From contig DASWAT010000083.1 of the NCBI GenBank assembly GCA_036390995.1, positions 1 to 64,000 of the forward strand: a DNA stretch of 64,000 bases, given 5' to 3'. Within the stretch, counting starts at the first letter, position 1. Each line of letters begins with the position of its first letter. Positions 60,691-64,000 of the stretch are shown here, piece by piece. This stretch comes from DASQQQ01 sp036390995 (GTDB lineage Bacteria > Actinomycetota > UBA4738 > HRBIN12). The notes beneath the pieces were generated by a model. It saw only the letters and a program-made list of their open reading frames with translations. It ran no database searches and had not been told where the DNA came from. The translations under genes were made by a program, and so were the position numbers.

Positions 60691-62505
60691 GTGAGGAAGA
60701 CGGAGCGGTCCACAGCAGCCACGCTGCAGGGTTCCGAGATCCTCCGGGCCGGGAAGGCCGACGTGTTCCGGGTGCGCGAGCGGACCCGGCGGCGCCGGGT
60801 CTGGCGGCTGTTCTTCCTCCTCGGCGCGATCGACCTGTTCCTGTGGTACCGCTACGTCACGCACAACCCGCTCCGTCCGCCGGCCTTCGGCCCGCAGTGG
60901 GTCATCTGGCTGCCGATCCTGTTCCTGTTCTTCGCCATCGCGCTCATGATGGCGATGCCGCTGTTCAGCGGCCGGTCGCCGCACCTACTGGTCCGGCCTG
61001 AGGACATCGAGGTCGGGCTCACCGAGGTCCGCGGCCTGGACACCCAGGTCGACGAGGTCGTCCGCACGCTCGACGTGTTCCTGGGTTATGCGACCTTCCG
61101 CGACGAGCTGGGGGGGAACCCCCGGCGAGGGATCCTGTTCGAGGGCCCTCCGGGAACGGGCAAGACGTACCTGGCGAAGGCCATGGCGAAGCAGGCGGGG
61201 GTCCCGTTCCTGTTCATCTCGGCCCCGGCGTTCCAGTCGATGTGGTTCGGGATGACCGGGGCCCGCATCCGGTCGTTCTTCAAGCGGCTGCGGAAGCTCG
61301 CCCGGAAGGAGGGCGGTGCGATCGGGTTCATCGAGGAGATCGACGCCATCGGGACGGACCGGGGCGCCGGGCTCACCGGTGCCTCGCCCGACGGCACCGG
61401 CCTGGGGCGCACGATCTCGTCGATGTTCGGCCCCGGCGGCTCGGGCATGGTGAACGAGCTGCTGATCCAGATGCAGTCCTTCGACCAGCCAACGTTCCGA
61501 CAGCGGTTCTCCTCGCGCTTCGTGGAGTGGGTGAACGGGTACCTGCCGCCCGAGAAACGCTGGCGCGTGGGCAAGCCCGCGTACAACAACATCCTGCTCA
61601 TCGCGGCCACGAACCGGGCCGAGCAGCTCGACCAGGCGCTGATGCGCCCCGGCCGGTTCGACCGGCGCCTGTACTTCGACCTGCCGACGAAGCAGGGGCG
61701 GCGGGAGCTGATCGACTTCTTCATGGCGCGCAAGGCCCATCACGAGCAGCTGGACGCCGAGGGCGTCCGCGAGCGGCTGGCGCACGACACCTTCGGCTAC
61801 ACGCCGGTCATGATCGAGCACCTGTTCGACGAGGCGCTCCTGGTGGCGCTGCGGGGCGGCCGACGGGCGATGAACCTCGACGACATCTACGAGGCCAAGC
61901 TGACCGAGGAGATCGGGATCAAGCAGCCCGTCGTGTACACCGACGCGGAACGCGCGGCGGTGGCCACGCACGAGGCCGGCCATGCGGCCACGGCGTACTT
62001 CTTCGGGAAGGGCCGCCGGCTCGAGGTCCTGTCGATCATCAAGCGTCGTCAGGCCCTCGGCCTGCTGGCGCACGGCGATCTGGAGGAGCGGTTCACACGG
62101 TCGCGGTCCGACATCGAGGCGCACATCGCGATCGCCCTCGGAGGGCTGGTGGCCGAGGAGCTGTTCGTCGGGGAATCGGGCACGGGGCCGGCGTCGGACC
62201 TGGCGGGCGCCACGCAGCTCGCGGCGCAGATGGTGGGATCGCTCGGGATGGCGGGTTCGCTGATCTCGTACGAGGCGGTCGCCGAGGGGCCGCTGTCGAA
62301 GAACCTCGTGGGCAAGGTTCTCGCGGACAAGGACGCGAAGCAGCGGGTCGAGGACATCCTTGCCGCCCAGAAGGAGCGGGTCGGGGCGCTCCTGGACGAG
62401 CACCGCAACGTGGTCATGGCCCTTCGCGACGCGCTCATCGAGCGGGACGAGCTGGTGGGCGACGAGATCTTGACCGTGATCGAGGAGGCGCTCGCCGACC
62501 GATAG
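60691..62505 (+). CDS. FtsH-like membrane AAA+ metalloprotease
   Basis: A 604-residue protease. Two membrane helices (38-55 and 68-90) flank a short extracytoplasmic loop. The AAA domain has Walker A GPPGTGKT (152-159) and the SRH arginines in RPGRFDRRLYFDLP. The Walker B motif reads FIEEID, with Glu215 replacing the usual Asp, and an insert of about 35 residues lies before AATNR. The peptidase zinc site is HEAGH (427-431) with D503 in ASDLAGAT as third ligand. The GTG at 60691 follows GAAGGGGAG; upstream ATGs lack such a site and one overlaps the -10 box. Confidence 0.87.
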   Translation: MRKTERSTAATLQGSEILRAGKADVFRVRERTRRRRVWRLFFLLGAIDLFLWYRYVTHNPLRPPAFGPQWVIWLPILFLFFAIALMMAMPLFSGRSPHLLVRPEDIEVGLTEVRGLDTQVDEVVRTLDVFLGYATFRDELGGNPRRGILFEGPPGTGKTYLAKAMAKQAGVPFLFISAPAFQSMWFGMTGARIRSFFKRLRKLARKEGGAIGFIEEIDAIGTDRGAGLTGASPDGTGLGRTISSMFGPGGSGMVNELLIQMQSFDQPTFRQRFSSRFVEWVNGYLPPEKRWRVGKPAYNNILLIAATNRAEQLDQALMRPGRFDRRLYFDLPTKQGRRELIDFFMARKAHHEQLDAEGVRERLAHDTFGYTPVMIEHLFDEALLVALRGGRRAMNLDDIYEAKLTEEIGIKQPVVYTDAERAAVATHEAGHAATAYFFGKGRRLEVLSIIKRRQALGLLAHGDLEERFTRSRSDIEAHIAIALGGLVAEELFVGESGTGPASDLAGATQLAAQMVGSLGMAGSLISYEAVAEGPLSKNLVGKVLADKDAKQRVEDILAAQKERVGALLDEHRNVVMALRDALIERDELVGDEILTVIEEALADR

Positions 62506-62552
62506 CGGGCCGGGCTCCATCGTTCGCCGCGGCGACGCCTACCCTTGTCGTT

Positions 62553-64000
62553 GTGCAGCCGCGCCGTGTCCTGGAGGAGGGGTCCGAGCTCGAGGGTCTC
62601 GCTTCGGAGGAGGCGGCCGCCAGGCTTGCCCGGTACGGACCCAACGCCATCCCGGAGGGGCGCCCACGGCTGATCCGCGCGTTCCTGTCCAAGCTCTGGG
62701 CGCCGGTCCCCTGGATGCTCGAGGCCGCCATCGTGCTGGAGGTCTTCCTCCACGAGGCGATGGAGGCCATCGTCTTCGGGGCACTCCTCGTGTTCAACGC
62801 GATCCTCGGCTTCGCCCAAGAGCGTCGCGCGCAGCAGGCCCTCCAGCTGCTGCGTCACCGGCTGGAGATCCGGGCCCGGGTCCTCCGGGACGGCCGGTGG
62901 AGCCTGGCGCCGGCCGAGGAGCTGGTCCCCGGCGACGTCGTGCACCTGCGGATGGGAGACGTCGTGCCCGCCGACATGCGGCTCTCCTCCGGAGACCTGC
63001 AGGTGGACCAGTCCTCCCTCACGGGCGAATCGCTCCCCGTCGGCGCTGGTCCGGACTCGACGGTCTACAGCGGCTCGGTGGTGAGCCGAGGCGAAGCCAC
63101 GGGGCTCGTCGTGGCCACTGGCACGTCCACGTTCTTCGGACGAACGGCGGAGCTGGTACGCACCGCCGAGCCCCCCAGCCAGCTCGCCCAGATCATCTAC
63201 GGGATCGTCCGCTACCTCGTGGCGATCGACATCGTCCTCGTGGTGGCGCTCCTCGGGTACTCGCTGTTCCGAGGCGTCGATCCGGTCCGGATCACGTCCT
63301 TCGCCCTGATCCTGCTGATCGCCTCGGTGCCGGTGGCGCTGCCGGCCACGTTCACCCTGGCCACCGCTCTCGGGGCGCAGGAGCTGGCCGGGCGCGGCGT
63401 CCTGGTGACCCGGCTGGCGGCCATCGAGGAGGCCGCCGCGATGGACGTGCTCTGCTCGGACAAGACCGGGACGATCACCGAGAACCGACTGGCGGTGGCG
63501 GACGTCCGCCCCGTCGCTCCCCACTCGGGGGGCGAGCTGCTGCGGATGGCGACGCTGGCCAGCGACGAGGCCACCCAAGATCCCATCGACCTGGCGATCC
63601 TGGCCGCGGCCGGCGGGGACCGCGAGGCCGGCGGGGACGGCACCGCCGATGGCGAGGTCCCGGTCCGGTCCCGGTTCGTGCCCTTCGACCCCGCGACGAA
63701 GCGCTCCGAGGCCCTCGTCAGGATCGGCGGCCACGAGGTTCGCGTGGCCAAAGGCGCGCCCCAGGTGATCGAGGGGCTGGTGGGTCAAGACGGGGACGCC
63801 TTTGCACGCGAGGTCGAGGAACTGTCCGGCCGGGGCGACCGGGTGATCGCCGTGGCGGCCGGTGCGGATGGGGGGATGGAGCTGATCGGCCTCATCGGCC
63901 TGCACGATCCGGTCCGATCCGATTCGAAGGACCTGGTGGGGCGGCTGAAGAGCCTGGGCGTGCGGGTGATCATGGTCACGGGAGACGGCCTGGCGACGGC
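62553..64000 (+). CDS. P-type ATPase, plasma-membrane proton-pump type (partial)
   Basis: The first 482 residues of a P-type ATPase that runs past the right edge. LASEEAAARLARYGPNAIPE is a cation-ATPase N-terminus; TGES (157-160) is the dephosphorylation motif; VPVALPATFTLATALGA is transmembrane helix 4; D303 in CSDKTGTITEN is the phosphorylated aspartate. The helix 4 sequence and short N-terminus resemble P3A proton-exporting ATPases; magnesium or calcium pumps are possible. The GTG start lies 7 nt after TACCCT. Confidence 0.9.
   Translation, partial: MQPRRVLEEGSELEGLASEEAAARLARYGPNAIPEGRPRLIRAFLSKLWAPVPWMLEAAIVLEVFLHEAMEAIVFGALLVFNAILGFAQERRAQQALQLLRHRLEIRARVLRDGRWSLAPAEELVPGDVVHLRMGDVVPADMRLSSGDLQVDQSSLTGESLPVGAGPDSTVYSGSVVSRGEATGLVVATGTSTFFGRTAELVRTAEPPSQLAQIIYGIVRYLVAIDIVLVVALLGYSLFRGVDPVRITSFALILLIASVPVALPATFTLATALGAQELAGRGVLVTRLAAIEEAAAMDVLCSDKTGTITENRLAVADVRPVAPHSGGELLRMATLASDEATQDPIDLAILAAAGGDREAGGDGTADGEVPVRSRFVPFDPATKRSEALVRIGGHEVRVAKGAPQVIEGLVGQDGDAFAREVEELSGRGDRVIAVAAGADGGMELIGLIGLHDPVRSDSKDLVGRLKSLGVRVIMVTGDGLAT

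Noticed and set aside
1..64000. tRNA, rRNA, CRISPR arrays, insertion sequences or prophage
   Set aside because: Intergenic gaps are short and were read without finding cloverleaf patterns, regular repeats or transposase/integrase motifs.

Overview
This is a high-GC (roughly 70%) bacterial chromosome window, best read as an Actinomycetota lineage, probably a deep-branching or environmental one. The evidence is indirect: frequent GTG starts, an NADPH:F420 oxidoreductase, a DUF1918 protein, a VKOR protein, a split acyl-CoA carboxylase (biotin carboxylase/BCCP subunit plus separate beta and putative epsilon subunits), cyclase-AAA-TPR signalling proteins, and many start codons 6-8 nt downstream of a TANNNT box. 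No rRNA, tRNA, CRISPR array, prophage or insertion sequence was seen.

Region by region. 1-4.2 kb: one-carbon/purine operon purN-purH-folD-metF. 4.6-16 kb: clustered TCA-cycle genes (citrate synthase, isocitrate dehydrogenase, malate dehydrogenase, two-subunit class I fumarase, succinate dehydrogenase CDAB), with a second decarboxylating-dehydrogenase paralogue and a decayed TadG-like gene. 16-20.7 kb: NAD synthesis operon nadC-nadA-nadB, with a NiaR-type 3H repressor diverging from it. 20.7-25.7 kb: acyl-CoA mutase large subunit, F420 oxidoreductase, acyl-CoA carboxylase alpha subunit and biotin ligase. 26.4-30.2 kb: two thiolase-fold proteins lacking thiolase catalytic residues, a VOC protein and two DUF35 domains, one of them fused. 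30.2-34.5 kb: a large cyclase-AAA-TPR regulator and an acyl-CoA dehydrogenase. 34.6-43.2 kb: envelope and metal block (M23 peptidase, cation diffusion facilitator, cupredoxin-like protein, polytopic membrane proteins, a Gly/His-rich secreted protein and a two-component system whose sensor has an Asp/His/Trp/Gly-rich insert). 43.3-48.9 kb: 3-hydroxyacyl-CoA dehydrogenase and, on the other strand, a carboxylase beta-epsilon-cupin-glycosyltransferase-glycosyltransferase-VKOR operon. 49.6-53.3 kb: two tandem paralogous ECF sigma/membrane-protein cassettes. 53.4-56.2 kb: a frameshifted HTH-DUF2087 gene, a Cys-rich PD-(D/E)XK nuclease and crotonyl-CoA carboxylase/reductase. 56.2-64 kb: a second giant cyclase-AAA-TPR protein, methylmalonyl-CoA epimerase, an HTH regulator, an FtsH-like protease and the start of a P-type ATPase.

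How it fits together: carboxylase subunits, biotin ligase, epimerase, B12 mutase large subunit, 3-hydroxybutyryl-CoA dehydrogenase, acyl-CoA dehydrogenase and crotonyl-CoA carboxylase/reductase form a scattered propionyl/butyryl/ethylmalonyl-CoA toolkit feeding the TCA genes.

Best candidates for something undescribed: (a) the paired ECF sigma cassettes, which share a nearly identical 21-bp upstream element at the same distance from the sigma start while their membrane partners carry different extracellular domains (a doubled SnoaL-like module in one, an unrelated domain in the other); (b) the catalytically altered thiolase/DUF35 cluster, possibly a retro-aldolase-type system; (c) the two-component system with a low-complexity, potentially metal-binding sensor next to a similarly biased secreted protein.
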